Positions 20,201 through 28,905 are shown, counted from the first letter of the stretch. The stretch: 64,000 nt of DNA from an uncultured Saprospiraceae bacterium (GCA_937941765.1 CALDGQ010000021.1:1-64000); one strand, 5' to 3'. Made by a program: numbers and translations. The notes: generated from the sequence alone by a model not told the origin.

Positions 20201-20370
20201 AATGGCTCACCGCTATCGTCTATTATAATCCCCGAAATGGATTGACCATTTATCGAAGCAATAGAACAAAATAACAGAATCGGAATAAAAAGGAATAGTC
20301 TGAAGACACGTAATTGGTCCGACATACTATCCCAAACCTTATAAAAGGTAGGAGATTTCAATTGTTTCAT
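17257..20370 (-). CDS. SusC/RagA family TonB-linked outer-membrane transporter
   Basis: The 1037-residue protein starts with a long signal region (hydrophobic at ~25-43, ending INGQS). A CarboxypepD_reg-like domain (~45-125) follows, then a TonB-dependent plug with RGVSSLTNSYPLYVIDG and the DASSAAIYGSRAANGVV signature, and a large beta-barrel ending in aromatic-rich NTRGFIFGLQATF. It imports oligosaccharides across the outer membrane with SusD, powered by TonB. It is the first structural gene of the locus, directly downstream of the GntR regulator. In front of it are a Bacteroidota -7 type box (TAAATTTG, 20441-20448) and a palindrome. Confidence 0.93.
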   Translation of the reverse strand: MKQLKSPTFYKVWDSMSDQLRVFRLFLFIPILLFCSIASINGQSISGIIIDDSGEPLIGATVQAKGSTSGTVTDIDGSYTLQVPPGTSTIIYSYTGYMDQEVEINGRSKLDVTMLVNSEILDEVVVVGYGVVRKSDLTGSVASLSGDDIRAVVTGNPTSSLQGKLPGVQVENNGGQPGGDANVFVRGVSSLTNSYPLYVIDGTVVENMNYLNPKDIESMEVLKDASSAAIYGSRAANGVVLISTKRGSSDGTPKVTLDVRGGTETPSKYLDLLNGSEFVQYRRQLEENDGSGFQFPDEGVDTDWQDLSLNAGAIQDYGLSVSGGGENSKYFISGNYYDQDGILVSSGFERLNFRANSEFKVGKLTITESLSLAQTKLEENNWFGFDGATAPILPEMVSGNEGGFSAPDFDVHNFGGLNDYAQAVLEDNLTTTRNLLGNLNFSYEILDGLNAKLNLGADYRNGYSFFFTPTFFMSTSDAVFNVNDQNDLTEGRSETLLTLIEPTLSYANSADKHRYDVVVGLSQQKIDFKNLVVYSQGLPNNGIQVTGAATPANVQALGGANNVSAIRSAFGRVNYSFDNKYLLTATVRRDASSKFAPDFRVGVFPSASVGWNIHNESFWSSSLINRFKIRAGYGELGSQNIPDYAYQSVFNLNSSTSFNNGSAPGYAQTSLALEDLKWETSKTTNVGVDLGLFDDKLSLSAEYYIKNVEDVLVGVALPSSIGFSEPVIQNVGEIQNKGFELDLVYKNRGNEFNYDLGFNISTFNSLVTKLPNPIVGPSTSEDLTRVNRFVEGQAPGIYWGFIVDGVYADQAAIDSDPNIANDDTRKSQVQPGDFIRRDINEDGKVDADDLTVLGDPTPDFIYGLNFSGSYKALDFGVFFQGVQGNEIYNLNKFYNIFWADDNKLTDVLDAWTPSNTDTDIPRATTLDPAENRAPSSFFVEDGSYFRLRTLEVGYTLDVNAIPWMENVRIFATGQNLVTITGYSGYDPDISSTNGGRSNRDTGFTGNRVGVNPLLGRGLDARAYPNTRGFIFGLQATF

Positions 20371-20429
20371 TTTTTTCGTTTTTTTTTATTAACTAATGTT
20401 TTGGCAATTGTCTTTCTATTCAAAATCCT

Positions 20430-20448
20430 ATTTGTCAATACAAATTTA
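20430..20448 (-). promoter_or_regulatory. Putative susC promoter with overlapping palindromic operator
   Basis: The minus strand carries TAAATTTG, an exact match to the Bacteroidota -7 consensus TAnnTTTG. The same place holds the inverted repeat ATTTGT-CAAT-ACAAAT (20430-20445). A regulator bound here would block initiation. No convincing -33 TTTG is visible at the expected spacing. Confidence 0.4.
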
Positions 20449-20453
20449 TATTG

Positions 20454-21473
20454 TTATAAAGATTTTCGTCTTGTCAGTTTGGGTACTAATATATGTTGTG
20501 TAAATGCTCTCTCTTTAATATATGCTGAAGACATTTCAGCCATCTCAACAAAATCAACACAAAAGGTCGTGATGCCTCCGCTTATAAATTCTTTCACTGG
20601 TGAATCATTGGTAGAAAGAATTCCTACATCTTTTCCTAATTCTAAACCATGTGTATTGCAATCTTTCAAAATTCCCCATAAATCCACATCTCCGAATGTC
20701 ATATAGAATGTACCTTCTTTTACCGATCCTTCTTTATAGTTCTCTTCCACTTTTCCTTTTAGATTGTTTTCTTTCACAAATCTTTCAAAAGCCCTTAATG
20801 AACCTTTAGGATAATCTAAATCGGTCTTGAAAAAAATAACATGTTCTTTGTAACAATTCATTTCCTTTTTCAATTCCTGAAGTGCTTTGTAAGTTGACAT
20901 TTCAAACTCTTGAGAAATGTAAGAATAGCGGTCACCAATATTTTCAAATCTATCGACTATTAAAAGTTTGCTCGGTTGAATTTGTGATAATAATAATTGA
21001 GTGGATTCATGATGTATTGGTGCAACAACGTACATCCCATATCTTCCAATGATATTATTTAGAATTGTTTCATAGACTTCTAAATTATTGTGGTGAAAAA
21101 AAACATCTAACTGAAATTGATCTCCTAATGAAGATCTAAAAGTGTTGTAAAAAATTTCTTGAAATGGATGGAAAGCATACATCAAAACTGCTACTTTCAT
21201 CTCCATTGTTGTAGATTCATTTGCGATGAAATAACCTAACCTCTTTTTTGATTCTACAATTCCTCGATCTTTTAATTCTTCATAAGCTTTGACAATTGTC
21301 TTTCTGGCAAAACCTAATTCTCTCACCATCGAATTAACGGATGGCAGCATAGTCCCTTGAACCAAGATTTGTTCATCGATTGCATTGAGAATACCATTTA
21401 CCAATTGCTCATGTTTTGATAAAATAGTTATCTGCTCTAGCTCTTGAATTTTTTGAAAAATTTCTACACTCAA
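20454..21473 (-). CDS. GntR-type transcriptional regulator with sugar-binding-like C-terminal domain
   Basis: The 339-residue protein begins with a winged helix-turn-helix of the GntR type at ~20-85 (LPSVNSMVRELGFARKTIVKAYEELKDRGIVESKK). The rest (~95-320) resembles the periplasmic-binding-protein fold of LacI/GntR sugar sensors (MKVAVLMYAFHPFQEIFYNTF ... GMYVVAPIHH ... DVGILSTNDSPVKEFISGGITT). It is a likely ligand-responsive repressor or activator of the adjacent SusC/SusD locus. The gene is on the same strand, 83 bp upstream of susC. The effector is unknown; galactose or an oligosaccharide is plausible from context. Confidence 0.85.
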   Translation of the reverse strand: MSVEIFQKIQELEQITILSKHEQLVNGILNAIDEQILVQGTMLPSVNSMVRELGFARKTIVKAYEELKDRGIVESKKRLGYFIANESTTMEMKVAVLMYAFHPFQEIFYNTFRSSLGDQFQLDVFFHHNNLEVYETILNNIIGRYGMYVVAPIHHESTQLLLSQIQPSKLLIVDRFENIGDRYSYISQEFEMSTYKALQELKKEMNCYKEHVIFFKTDLDYPKGSLRAFERFVKENNLKGKVEENYKEGSVKEGTFYMTFGDVDLWGILKDCNTHGLELGKDVGILSTNDSPVKEFISGGITTFCVDFVEMAEMSSAYIKERAFTQHILVPKLTRRKSL

Positions 21474-21620
21474 AACTTTAGGTTTTTCTGTAAAAAAATA
21501 TCAGAACACTGACATTAAGCTATGCTATTCTATGCTACTGCTATAAAAGTAACAAATATTCTTTATTTATAGGTAATCGTTTCATTATTTATTTTGTTTA
21601 AGCTTTTTGGCAAAATTTTA

Positions 21621-21650
21621 TTCCGTTTCAGGATAAGTAAATTATTAAAT
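21621..21650 (+). repeat. 30-bp direct repeat, copy 1
   Basis: TTCCGTTTCAGGATAAGTAA plus ATTATTAAAT matches copy 2 at 21921-21950 at 26 of 30 positions. The two copies are exactly 300 bp apart, in the gap upstream of the ilv leader. The interval also contains a weak 89-codon ORF (21649-21918) with no family resemblance, which I do not call. Confidence 0.7.
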
Positions 21651-21920
21651 GGAATTATCTCCAAAGGATTTGGTGATAGCACAGATAGTTGGTCAAGCTC
21701 GTAATAAAGTCTACAACTTCAATCATTGGATTTGTTTGAATAGTGAAATTGAAATCACTCCGACTCAAAAAATAAATTTATTCCAAACATTACTGATTCT
21801 AAAAATGAAAATCAAAAAAGACTTACTAATGTTTTTAAATTCCGATTTATTTAAAGAAATAAAGTATGTTATCTTTTTTAAAATAAATATTTCATTAATC
21901 AAGGATCAACATTATTAAAA

Positions 21921-21950
21921 TTCTGTTTCAGAAAAAGTAAATTATTATAT
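21921..21950 (+). repeat. 30-bp direct repeat, copy 2
   Basis: TTCTGTTTCAGAAAAAGTAA plus ATTATTATAT, same orientation as copy 1. It lies about 95 bp upstream of the ilv leader-peptide ORF and could be a regulator-binding site or the scar of a small duplication. Confidence 0.7.
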
Positions 21951-21965
21951 CCTTCAAAATGAGAA

Positions 21966-21998
21966 TTGATATTCAATTTTATTTTTCAACATAATTTG
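21966..21998 (+). promoter_or_regulatory. Possible promoter of the ilv operon leader
   Basis: A TTG (21966-21968) and TAATTTG (21992-21998) resemble the Bacteroidota -33/-7 elements. The spacing is 23 nt and one base of the -7 consensus is missing. A start near 22005 would include the leader peptide and terminator in the RNA. Confidence 0.35.
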
Positions 21999-22044
21999 TA
22001 ATTCTAAAAAAGAAGACGCATCTTCATTCTAACAACAAGAAAAA

Positions 22045-22104
22045 ATGTCTTTTAACAACAGCATTATTATTATTATCATTTCTGTAATTGTCACTATTAT
22101 TTGA
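22045..22104 (+). CDS. ilv operon leader peptide (19 aa, Ile/Val-rich)
   Basis: A short ORF, ATG to TGA, encodes MSFNNSIIIIIISVIVTII. Nine of 19 residues are Ile, six of them consecutive, and two are Val. These are the end products of the operon that follows. The ORF ends 26 nt before a strong intrinsic terminator and 119 nt before ilvD. By analogy with enterobacterial ilv leaders, scarcity of charged tRNA-Ile or tRNA-Val would stall the ribosome on these codons and favour the antiterminator. The product itself has no other expected role. The call rests on composition, position and RNA pairing. Confidence 0.8.
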   Translation: MSFNNSIIIIIISVIVTII

Positions 22105-22110
22105 CAAAAC

Positions 22111-22167
22111 GAGAATGGTATATATGTGCTAAAAAAGCCGTTCTCAATTAATGAGAACGGCTTTTTT
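22111..22167 (+). promoter_or_regulatory. ilv attenuator: antiterminator/terminator pair
   Basis: The terminator (22131-22167) pairs AAAAAAGCCGTTCTCA with TGAGAACGGCTTTTTT around a short loop and ends in six T. GAGAATGG at 22111-22118 can instead pair with CCGTTCTC at 22138-22145 (8 bp, one G-U). That disrupts the 5' arm of the terminator, giving mutually exclusive structures directly after the Ile/Val-rich leader ORF. Confidence 0.8.
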
Positions 22168-22223
22168 GTGCTTTATGCTTTTTTAGAACTCAAATTGAAT
22201 TTGGAAAACTAAACCAATTATAA

Positions 22224-23909
22224 ATGAAACCAAATGAATTAAATAAATTTAGTAAACACGTAACCCAGGATGACACGCAGCCTGCCGCGCAAGCTATGTT
22301 ACATGCAATCGGGTTAGATGAAGCGGATTTGAAAAAACCACAAATTGGTATTGTCAGTACAGGCTGGGAAGGCAATCCATGCAATATGCATCTCAATGAT
22401 TTGGCGAAAGTCATAAAAACGGGTGTGCAAGACGAGGATTTAATCGGACTCATTTTTCATACGATTGGTGTGAGTGATGGTATCTCTATGGGAACTTCAG
22501 GGATGCGTTTTTCTTTGCCATCTAGAGATATTATTGCGGACTCCATCGAGACGGTGGCTTCTGCTCAATGGTATGATGGCATCGTTGCGGTTGTTGGTTG
22601 TGATAAAAATATGCCTGGTGCAATGATGGCATTAGGTCGACTCAATAGACCTGCTATCCTCGTCTATGGAGGTACTATAAAAGCTGGTTGTCATTTAGAA
22701 AAAAAGTTAGATATTGTTTCTGCATTCGAAGCATTGGGACAAAAAATTGCAGGCTCCATTGATGAAAAAGAATTTAGAAATGTTATCAAAAAAGCTTGTC
22801 CAGGAGCTGGTTCTTGTGGGGGTATGTACACCGCTAACACTATGGCTTCGGCGATTGAAGCACTCGGAATGTGCCTATCTTATAATGCTTCCAACCCAGC
22901 AGTCAGTTCAAACAAAGAAGAAGAATGCGAGCGAGTAGGAAAAGCGATTCGTCTCTTACTCGAAAAGGATATCAAACCTCGAGATATCATGACCAAGAAG
23001 GCTTTTGAAAATGCGCTTTCCATTATCATGGTTTTGGGAGGTTCAACAAATGCGGTTTTGCACATGATTGCGATGGCAAAGTCGGTTGGTGTCCCATTAG
23101 ATTTAGCTGACTTCCAGCGGATCAGTGATAAAACTCCTTTTCTTGCCGATCTCAAACCAAGTGGAAAATATGTGATGGAAGATTTGCACCAGGTTGGTGG
23201 AGTGCCTGGCGTTTTAAAACTGATGTTAGAAGCAGGTTTCCTCCATGGAGATTGTATGACAATTACAGGAAAAACGATGGCAGAAAATTTAGCCGAGTTA
23301 CCTCCTTTAAATGCAGATCAAAAAATAATCTACCCTACTTCTAACCCCATTAAACCAACAGGACATCTACAAATTCTATATGGCAATTTAGCTGCGGAAG
23401 GATCGGTTGCAAAAATCACAGGAAAAGAAGGAGAAGTGTTTACAGGAACCGCTAAAGTATTTGATGATGAAGCATCCGCAAACAATGCTATTTCAAATGG
23501 AGCAATCAAAGCTGGTCAAGTGGTTGTAATCCGATACATCGGTCCAAAAGGGGCTCCCGGAATGCCAGAGATGCTCAAACCAACTTCCGCAATAATGGGA
23601 GCAGGTTTAGGTGGCGAAGTCGCACTGATAACAGATGGTCGTTTTTCAGGAGGAACGCATGGTTTTGTGGTCGGTCATGTCACACCAGAAGCACAGGCAG
23701 GTGGTAATATTGCACTACTTCAAGATGGTGACAAAATAACAATAGACGCACAAAAAAGAACGCTAGATGTTCACTTAAGTGATGAAGAATTAGCTACTCG
23801 AAGAGCCAATTGGAAAGCACCAATATCAAAAGCTTCTAATGGCATGTTAAGAAAATATCATAAGACCGTTTCCTCCGCAAGTGAAGGATGCGTAACAGAC
23901 GAAATTTAA
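22224..23909 (+). CDS. ilvD: Dihydroxy-acid dehydratase
   Basis: The 561-residue protein belongs to the IlvD/Edd family. It dehydrates 2,3-dihydroxy-isovalerate and 2,3-dihydroxy-3-methylvalerate to the 2-keto acids, the third common step of valine and isoleucine synthesis. Fe-S ligand motifs are visible: GNPCNMHL (~50), [12 protein letters not shown] (~125) and [16 protein letters not shown] (~192-207). The C-terminal [17 protein letters not shown] signature is intact. It is the first gene of ilvDBNCA, downstream of the attenuator. The next gene (ilvB) begins within about 6 bp of its stop. Confidence 0.96.
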   Translation: MKPNELNKFSKHVTQDDTQPAAQAMLHAIGLDEADLKKPQIGIVSTGWEGNPCNMHLNDLAKVIKTGVQDEDLIGLIFHTIGVSDGISMGTSGMRFSLPSRDIIADSIETVASAQWYDGIVAVVGCDKNMPGAMMALGRLNRPAILVYGGTIKAGCHLEKKLDIVSAFEALGQKIAGSIDEKEFRNVIKKACPGAGSCGGMYTANTMASAIEALGMCLSYNASNPAVSSNKEEECERVGKAIRLLLEKDIKPRDIMTKKAFENALSIIMVLGGSTNAVLHMIAMAKSVGVPLDLADFQRISDKTPFLADLKPSGKYVMEDLHQVGGVPGVLKLMLEAGFLHGDCMTITGKTMAENLAELPPLNADQKIIYPTSNPIKPTGHLQILYGNLAAEGSVAKITGKEGEVFTGTAKVFDDEASANNAISNGAIKAGQVVVIRYIGPKGAPGMPEMLKPTSAIMGAGLGGEVALITDGRFSGGTHGFVVGHVTPEAQAGGNIALLQDGDKITIDAQKRTLDVHLSDEELATRRANWKAPISKASNGMLRKYHKTVSSASEGCVTDEI

Positions 23910-23914
23910 TTGTA

Positions 23915-25663
23915 ATGAACAAAATTAGCAAAAGAATAAAAACAAAAAAGCGAACTAAAAAAGTAGCTAAATCTAAAAAGATAACTGGATCAGAAGCGAT
24001 TCTCAAATGCTTGATTGCTGAAGATGTTGACACGATTTTTGGATATCCAGGTGGTGCCATTATGCCGGTTTATGATGCATTATATGATTACCAAAAAGAA
24101 TTGACGCACATTTTACCTCGTCATGAACAAGGAGCTGTACATGCTGCTGAAGGTTATGCGCGTGTTACCCGTAAAGTAGGCGTCTGCATGGCAACTTCTG
24201 GGCCTGGTGCTACCAACTTAATAACTGGAATTGCCGATGCAATGATGGACTCTACCCCATTGGTTTGTATCACAGGACAAGTTTATAGTAAAGTTTTAGG
24301 AACAGATGCTTTTCAAGAATGTGATGTGATTGGTTGCACGACTTCTATCACTAAATGGAATTATCAAATTTCTAAAGCTTCTGAAATTCCAGAAATTTTT
24401 GCAAAGGCATTTTATATTGCCAATTCTGGCAGACCAGGACCCGTCGTAATTGATATAACAAAGGATGCACAATTGGGTGAGTTGGATTTCGAATATAATA
24501 AAACAACATTTATACGTAGCTACCAACCGTTTCCTAAGCCTGATAAAAACCAATTGAAAGCAGCAGCTGAATTAATCAACAAAGCTAAAAAGCCTTTTAT
24601 TCTTGCTGGACACGGAATTCAAATTTCAGGTGCTCAAAAAATATTTAAAAAGTTTGTTGAGAAAACGGGAATTCCAATTGGCTGCACTATTCATGGACTC
24701 TCTTCAATCGCTTCTGACCATCCTTTGCATATGGGAATGTTAGGTATGCATGGGAATTATGGTCCCAATATAAAAACCAATGAATGTGATGTGCTCATTG
24801 CAATCGGAATGCGTTTTGATGACCGAGTGACAGGAGATATTACAAGATATGCCAAACAAGCTAAAGTAATTCACATTGAAATTGATCCATCAGAAATCAA
24901 CAAAAATGTACATGCTGATGCGCCGGTATTATCAGATGCAAAACTTGCTTTAGAAGGATTAATCAAATTGACTAAAAAGAAAACTTATCCAAAATGGATT
25001 AAAGAATTTAAAGCTTGTGATAAAATTGAAAGAGCTAAAGTTATCCTCAAAGACACCAAAGCTTCAGATAACAATGAGATGAAAATGGGACAAGTGGTTA
25101 AAGAAATTTCTGATCAGACTAAAGGAAAAGCAGTGGTCGTTACGGATGTCGGTCAACATCAAATGATGGCAGCTCGATATTATAATTATCAATCTACCAA
25201 CCAATGGGTTTCTTCTGGTGGCTCGGGTACAATGGGTTACGGATTACCTGCCGCTTTTGGTGCAAAACTAGCACAACCCGAACGAGAAGTCATTGCCTTC
25301 ATCGGTGATGGTGGTTTCCAAATGACCATACAAGAATTGGGAATGTGTACGCAATGGAATGTCGGTGTCAAAATTGTATTGTTAGACAACAATTATTTAG
25401 GCATGGTACGTCAATGGCAACAATTATTTTTTGATCGTCGCTACTCTTCTGTTGAATTACAAAATCCGGATTTTATCAAAATTGCAGATGGATTTGGGGT
25501 GACTGGAAGAAAGATAACCAAACCCAAAGAATTGAAAAAAGCGGTAAAAGAAATGCTTGATTTTGATGGTCCTTATTTATTGCATGTTCAAGTTGAAAAG
25601 GAAGAAAATATTTTCCCAATGATTCCAACGGGTCATTCTGTTTCAGAAATACGCTTAGAGTAA
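23915..25663 (+). CDS. ilvB: Acetolactate synthase, large (catalytic) subunit
   Basis: This ThDP enzyme condenses pyruvate with pyruvate or 2-ketobutyrate to acetohydroxy acids, the first common step. I choose ATG 23915 ([12 protein letters not shown]...), five bases after ilvD ends; an in-frame ATG at 23888 inside ilvD would add nine residues. After an unusual ~25-residue lysine-rich N-terminus come the PYR domain ([16 protein letters not shown], catalytic Glu in [12 protein letters not shown]), the central domain, and the PP domain with [13 protein letters not shown] ... [14 protein letters not shown], which binds ThDP-Mg. It works with IlvN. Confidence 0.95.
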   Translation: MNKISKRIKTKKRTKKVAKSKKITGSEAILKCLIAEDVDTIFGYPGGAIMPVYDALYDYQKELTHILPRHEQGAVHAAEGYARVTRKVGVCMATSGPGATNLITGIADAMMDSTPLVCITGQVYSKVLGTDAFQECDVIGCTTSITKWNYQISKASEIPEIFAKAFYIANSGRPGPVVIDITKDAQLGELDFEYNKTTFIRSYQPFPKPDKNQLKAAAELINKAKKPFILAGHGIQISGAQKIFKKFVEKTGIPIGCTIHGLSSIASDHPLHMGMLGMHGNYGPNIKTNECDVLIAIGMRFDDRVTGDITRYAKQAKVIHIEIDPSEINKNVHADAPVLSDAKLALEGLIKLTKKKTYPKWIKEFKACDKIERAKVILKDTKASDNNEMKMGQVVKEISDQTKGKAVVVTDVGQHQMMAARYYNYQSTNQWVSSGGSGTMGYGLPAAFGAKLAQPEREVIAFIGDGGFQMTIQELGMCTQWNVGVKIVLLDNNYLGMVRQWQQLFFDRRYSSVELQNPDFIKIADGFGVTGRKITKPKELKKAVKEMLDFDGPYLLHVQVEKEENIFPMIPTGHSVSEIRLE

Positions 25664-25715
25664 TGATTGCAATTATTTTGTTATCAATTTATTTTTAAAA
25701 ACATAAAATTTAAAA

Positions 25716-26246
25716 ATGCAAGAATTTACCATCTCCATTTTCGTTGAAAATAAAGTAGGCTTGCTCAACAGAGTTGTTTCAATTTTTACAAGAAGACATC
25801 TCAATATAGAAAGCTTAAATACTTCTGAATCTTCAATGAAAGATATTTATAGAATTATTATTGTAGTCAATGTAACAGAAGAATTAGTCAAAAAACTCTG
25901 TGCTCAAATAGAACGTCAAGTAGATGTCCTCAAGGCATTTTATTATAACCCAACAGAAATTGTGTATCAAGAAATTGCTTTATACAAAGTGCCAACGGAA
26001 ATTTTTATTGCTGGCGACACAGTTGAAAAATTAGTAAGATCTCACAACGCACGAATTCTGAGTATCGAAACCAAGTACATTGTTATAGAAAAAACAGGAC
26101 ACAAGGAAGCGACAAATGCCTTATTAAGAGACTTAGAACAAATTGGTATTTATGAATTTGTCCGATCCGGTAGAGTTGCCATTTCAAAACCGCTTGAACA
26201 ACTCAACAAATATTTACAATCACTAGAAATACAGAAAGCACATTAA
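25716..26246 (+). CDS. ilvN: Acetolactate synthase, small (regulatory) subunit
   Basis: The 176-residue protein has an N-terminal ACT domain (EFTISIFVENKVGLLNRVVSIFTRRHLNIESLN) and a C-terminal ALS_ss_C-type half. It binds the catalytic IlvB subunit, raises its activity and gives feedback inhibition by valine or other branched-chain amino acids. It lies 52 bp after ilvB and 38 bp before ilvC in the same operon. Length and domain order are usual. Confidence 0.93.
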   Translation: MQEFTISIFVENKVGLLNRVVSIFTRRHLNIESLNTSESSMKDIYRIIIVVNVTEELVKKLCAQIERQVDVLKAFYYNPTEIVYQEIALYKVPTEIFIAGDTVEKLVRSHNARILSIETKYIVIEKTGHKEATNALLRDLEQIGIYEFVRSGRVAISKPLEQLNKYLQSLEIQKAH

Positions 26247-26284
26247 TCAATTATTCAAATCAAAAATTAAAAACAAACTATATT

Positions 26285-27337
26285 ATGGCTCAATTAAATT
26301 TTGGTGGCGTTGTCGAAAACGTTGCCACACGCGAAGAATTTCCATTATCAAAAGCAAAAGAAGTACTGAAAGATGAAACCATCGCCATCATTGGTTATGG
26401 TGTACAAGGTCCAGGGCAAGCATTGAATCTTAGAGACAATGGTATCCATGTCATTGTCGGTCAACGCTCTCCATCTAAATCTTGGGATAAGGCGGTCGCT
26501 GATGGTTTCGTGCCAGGTGAGACTTTATTTTCAATTGAAGAGGCAGCAAAAAGAGGAACCATCATTCAATACCTACTTTCTGATGCGGCGCAAATTGCTT
26601 GTTGGGAAACAATCAAAAAACATCTAACGCCAGGAAAGGCATTGTATTTTTCACATGGATTTGCGATCACTTACAAAGAAAGAACCGGTATCATTCCTCC
26701 TGCTGATGTAGATGTAATTTTGGCAGCACCTAAAGGTTCTGGAACAAGCCTTCGTCGCATGTTTTTGGAAGGAAGAGGATTGAATTCTTCTTACGCAATT
26801 TTCCAAGATGCAACTGGACGTGCTTACGACAGAGTCATTGCGATGGGTGTTGGAATTGGTTCTGGCTATTTATTTGAAACGACTTTTAAGAAAGAAGTAT
26901 ATAGCGACTTGACAGGTGAGCGAGGAACTTTGATGGGAGCCATTGCTGGTATTTTTGAGGCACAATATGATGTCTTGAGAAAACGAGGACACAGTCCTAG
27001 CGAGGCATTCAATGAAACGGTGGAAGAATTGACACAAAGTTTGATGCCATTGGTTGCAGAAAATGGAATGGATTGGATGTATGCCAATTGTTCGACAACT
27101 GCGCAACGTGGTGCTTTAGATTGGAAAGATAAATTCCGTGATGCCGTTGCACCTGTTTTTGAAGACTTGTATGACAGTGTTGCTTCTGGAAATGAAGCGC
27201 AACTTTCAATTGATTCAAATAGTCAACCAGATTATAGAGAAAAATTAGATAAAGAACTTGCAACGCTTCACAACCATGAGATGTGGCAGACTGGGAAAGT
27301 CGTCCGTAGTCTTCGTCCTGAAAGAGAAGTGAAATAA
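26285..27337 (+). CDS. ilvC: Ketol-acid reductoisomerase (NADP+)
   Basis: The 350-residue enzyme isomerises and reduces acetohydroxy acids to dihydroxy acids using NADPH and Mg. The Rossmann motif is IIGYGVQGPGQALNLRD (~35-50), followed by VGQRSPSKSW, which binds the 2'-phosphate. The substrate and Mg site includes DLTGERGTLMGAIAGIFEAQ and EELTQSLMPLVAENGMDWMYANCSTTAQRGALDW. It is compact like class I enzymes, without the duplicated C-terminal domain of the E. coli type. A palindromic repeat separates it from ilvA. Confidence 0.95.
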   Translation: MAQLNFGGVVENVATREEFPLSKAKEVLKDETIAIIGYGVQGPGQALNLRDNGIHVIVGQRSPSKSWDKAVADGFVPGETLFSIEEAAKRGTIIQYLLSDAAQIACWETIKKHLTPGKALYFSHGFAITYKERTGIIPPADVDVILAAPKGSGTSLRRMFLEGRGLNSSYAIFQDATGRAYDRVIAMGVGIGSGYLFETTFKKEVYSDLTGERGTLMGAIAGIFEAQYDVLRKRGHSPSEAFNETVEELTQSLMPLVAENGMDWMYANCSTTAQRGALDWKDKFRDAVAPVFEDLYDSVASGNEAQLSIDSNSQPDYREKLDKELATLHNHEMWQTGKVVRSLRPEREVK

Positions 27338-27365
27338 TATTTTGATTAATGATATTTTGATTAAT

Positions 27366-27461
27366 GATGTATGATGTATGATATGATCGTTCTTATGGGT
27401 GCTCGCGTGAGCTCGCGCATCAACGATCATATCATAAATCATACATCGTACATCGTACATC
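27366..27461. repeat. Inverted-repeat element, GATGTATGAT family (copy 1, ilvC-ilvA gap)
   Basis: The left arm 27366-27391 (GATGTATGATGTATGATATG then ATCGTT) pairs with the right arm starting AACGATCATATCAT at 27422 and ending in ATCATACATC and CGTACATC repeats. The centre is a GC-rich block with GCTCGCG repeats. The same terminal 10-mers recur at 49101-49307 and 60145-60262. Confidence 0.75.
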
Positions 27462-27473
27462 TTTTGAACAACT

Positions 27474-28745
27474 ATGAATCCAGTACCCAAGTCTACCTTG
27501 CAATCCCTAATCAGCGTTGAAGAAATATACAAAGCCAAAGTCCGCCTAGATGGTATTATTACGCATACACCGCTGATTCCCAATCTTAATTTATCAGAAA
27601 TTTTTGACTGCAAATTATCTTTAAAACGGGAAGACTTGCAAGTAGTCCGTTCCTACAAAATCAGAGGTGCTTATAACAAGCTATCTACATCACCAAAGGA
27701 ACAACTTGACAATGGAGTAGTTTGTGCGAGCGCAGGCAATCATGCACAAGGCGTTGCGCATGCCTGTTGTTTGTTGAAGGTCCATGCGAAAATTTATATG
27801 CCAAGCACTACCCCACTTCAAAAAGTAAAAAAGGTCAAATTCTTTGGTAAAAAATGGGTAGAAGTTATTCTAATCGGAGATACATTTGATGACGCTTTTT
27901 CAACCGCTAATGAGGATTCTACTAAAAATAAAAAGCTATTTATCCACCCTTTTAATGACCCAAAAGTGATTGAAGGACAAGGTACTGTTGGCTTAGAAAT
28001 TTTGGAAGATAGCAACGCTCCTATTGATTATATTTTTGTCGGAATTGGTGGTGGAGGCCTAGCATCAGGATTGGGGAGTTATTTCAAACAAATCAGTCCC
28101 GCCACTAAAATTATTGGTGTCGAACCAGCTGGTGCACCGGCTATGTACCAATCTTTGCAACAAAAAAAGTGTATTACTTTGGACGAAATCGATCCGTTTG
28201 TTGATGGCGCTGCCGTTAAAAGAGTTGGTGATTTAACTTTTGAAATTTGTCAACATATTGTTGATGATATGCTATTGGTTCCAGAAGGAAAGGTTTGTTC
28301 CACTATTTTGCAATTATATAATGAAGAAGGCATCATTGCAGAACCTGCTGGAGCACTCACCATTGCTGCACTCGATCAATATCGCGACCAGATAAAAGAT
28401 AAAAATGTGGTTTGCGTTGTCAGTGGTGGCAACAATGATATTACAAGAACAGAAGAGATTAAAGAACGTTCCCTTTTGTTTGAAGGATTGAAACATTATT
28501 TCATTATTCGCTTTCCGCAAAGAGCTGGTGCTTTGAGAGAATTCCTAAATGTCTTAGGCCCCAATGATGATATCGCCTATTTTGAATACACTAAAAAACA
28601 TAGTCGCAATACCGGTCCTGCTATTGTTGGGATTGAGCTGCAAAATTCAGAAGATTATGATTCGCTGATTGAACGGATGAATGAACAGCAAATTAATTTT
28701 CAGCATTTGAATTCTAATCCTATGTTGTTTGATATGTTGGTTTGA
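27474..28745 (+). CDS. ilvA: Threonine ammonia-lyase (threonine dehydratase), biosynthetic
   Basis: The 423-residue fold-type II PLP enzyme deaminates threonine to 2-oxobutyrate, the entry to isoleucine. The PLP lysine lies in RSYKIRGAYN (Lys62), and the phosphate-binding loop is GIGGGGLASGLG. The last ~85 residues (HYFIIRFPQRAGALREFLNVLG) are a single ACT-like regulatory domain, as in the shorter IlvA form, which suggests feedback control. It is last in the ilv operon and is followed by a terminator. The catabolic form usually lacks this kind of context. Confidence 0.94.
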   Translation: MNPVPKSTLQSLISVEEIYKAKVRLDGIITHTPLIPNLNLSEIFDCKLSLKREDLQVVRSYKIRGAYNKLSTSPKEQLDNGVVCASAGNHAQGVAHACCLLKVHAKIYMPSTTPLQKVKKVKFFGKKWVEVILIGDTFDDAFSTANEDSTKNKKLFIHPFNDPKVIEGQGTVGLEILEDSNAPIDYIFVGIGGGGLASGLGSYFKQISPATKIIGVEPAGAPAMYQSLQQKKCITLDEIDPFVDGAAVKRVGDLTFEICQHIVDDMLLVPEGKVCSTILQLYNEEGIIAEPAGALTIAALDQYRDQIKDKNVVCVVSGGNNDITRTEEIKERSLLFEGLKHYFIIRFPQRAGALREFLNVLGPNDDIAYFEYTKKHSRNTGPAIVGIELQNSEDYDSLIERMNEQQINFQHLNSNPMLFDMLV

Positions 28746-28905
28746 TGATGCTTATAATGTGTTGTGCTTTTGAGTGTTTATTGGTGCACAATCTTCGCTT
28801 GGAAAATACTCATTAGATAATTAAGTATAGAGATCAATTGGGCAAGTGAATAATTCAGATTTGCAGTTAAAAGTTTTATAATTATTCTAGACCAATACAA
28901 ACAAC

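Noticed and set aside
21649-21918. 89-codon plus-strand ORF between two 30-bp repeats
   Set aside because: A/T-rich composition, no motif, and its start lies within the repeat; I see no support for a real protein.
27338-27473. Short repeated GATGTATG/ACATCGTACATC units considered as a CRISPR array
   Set aside because: Units are only 7-10 bp, palindromic, without regular spacers, and no cas gene is nearby.
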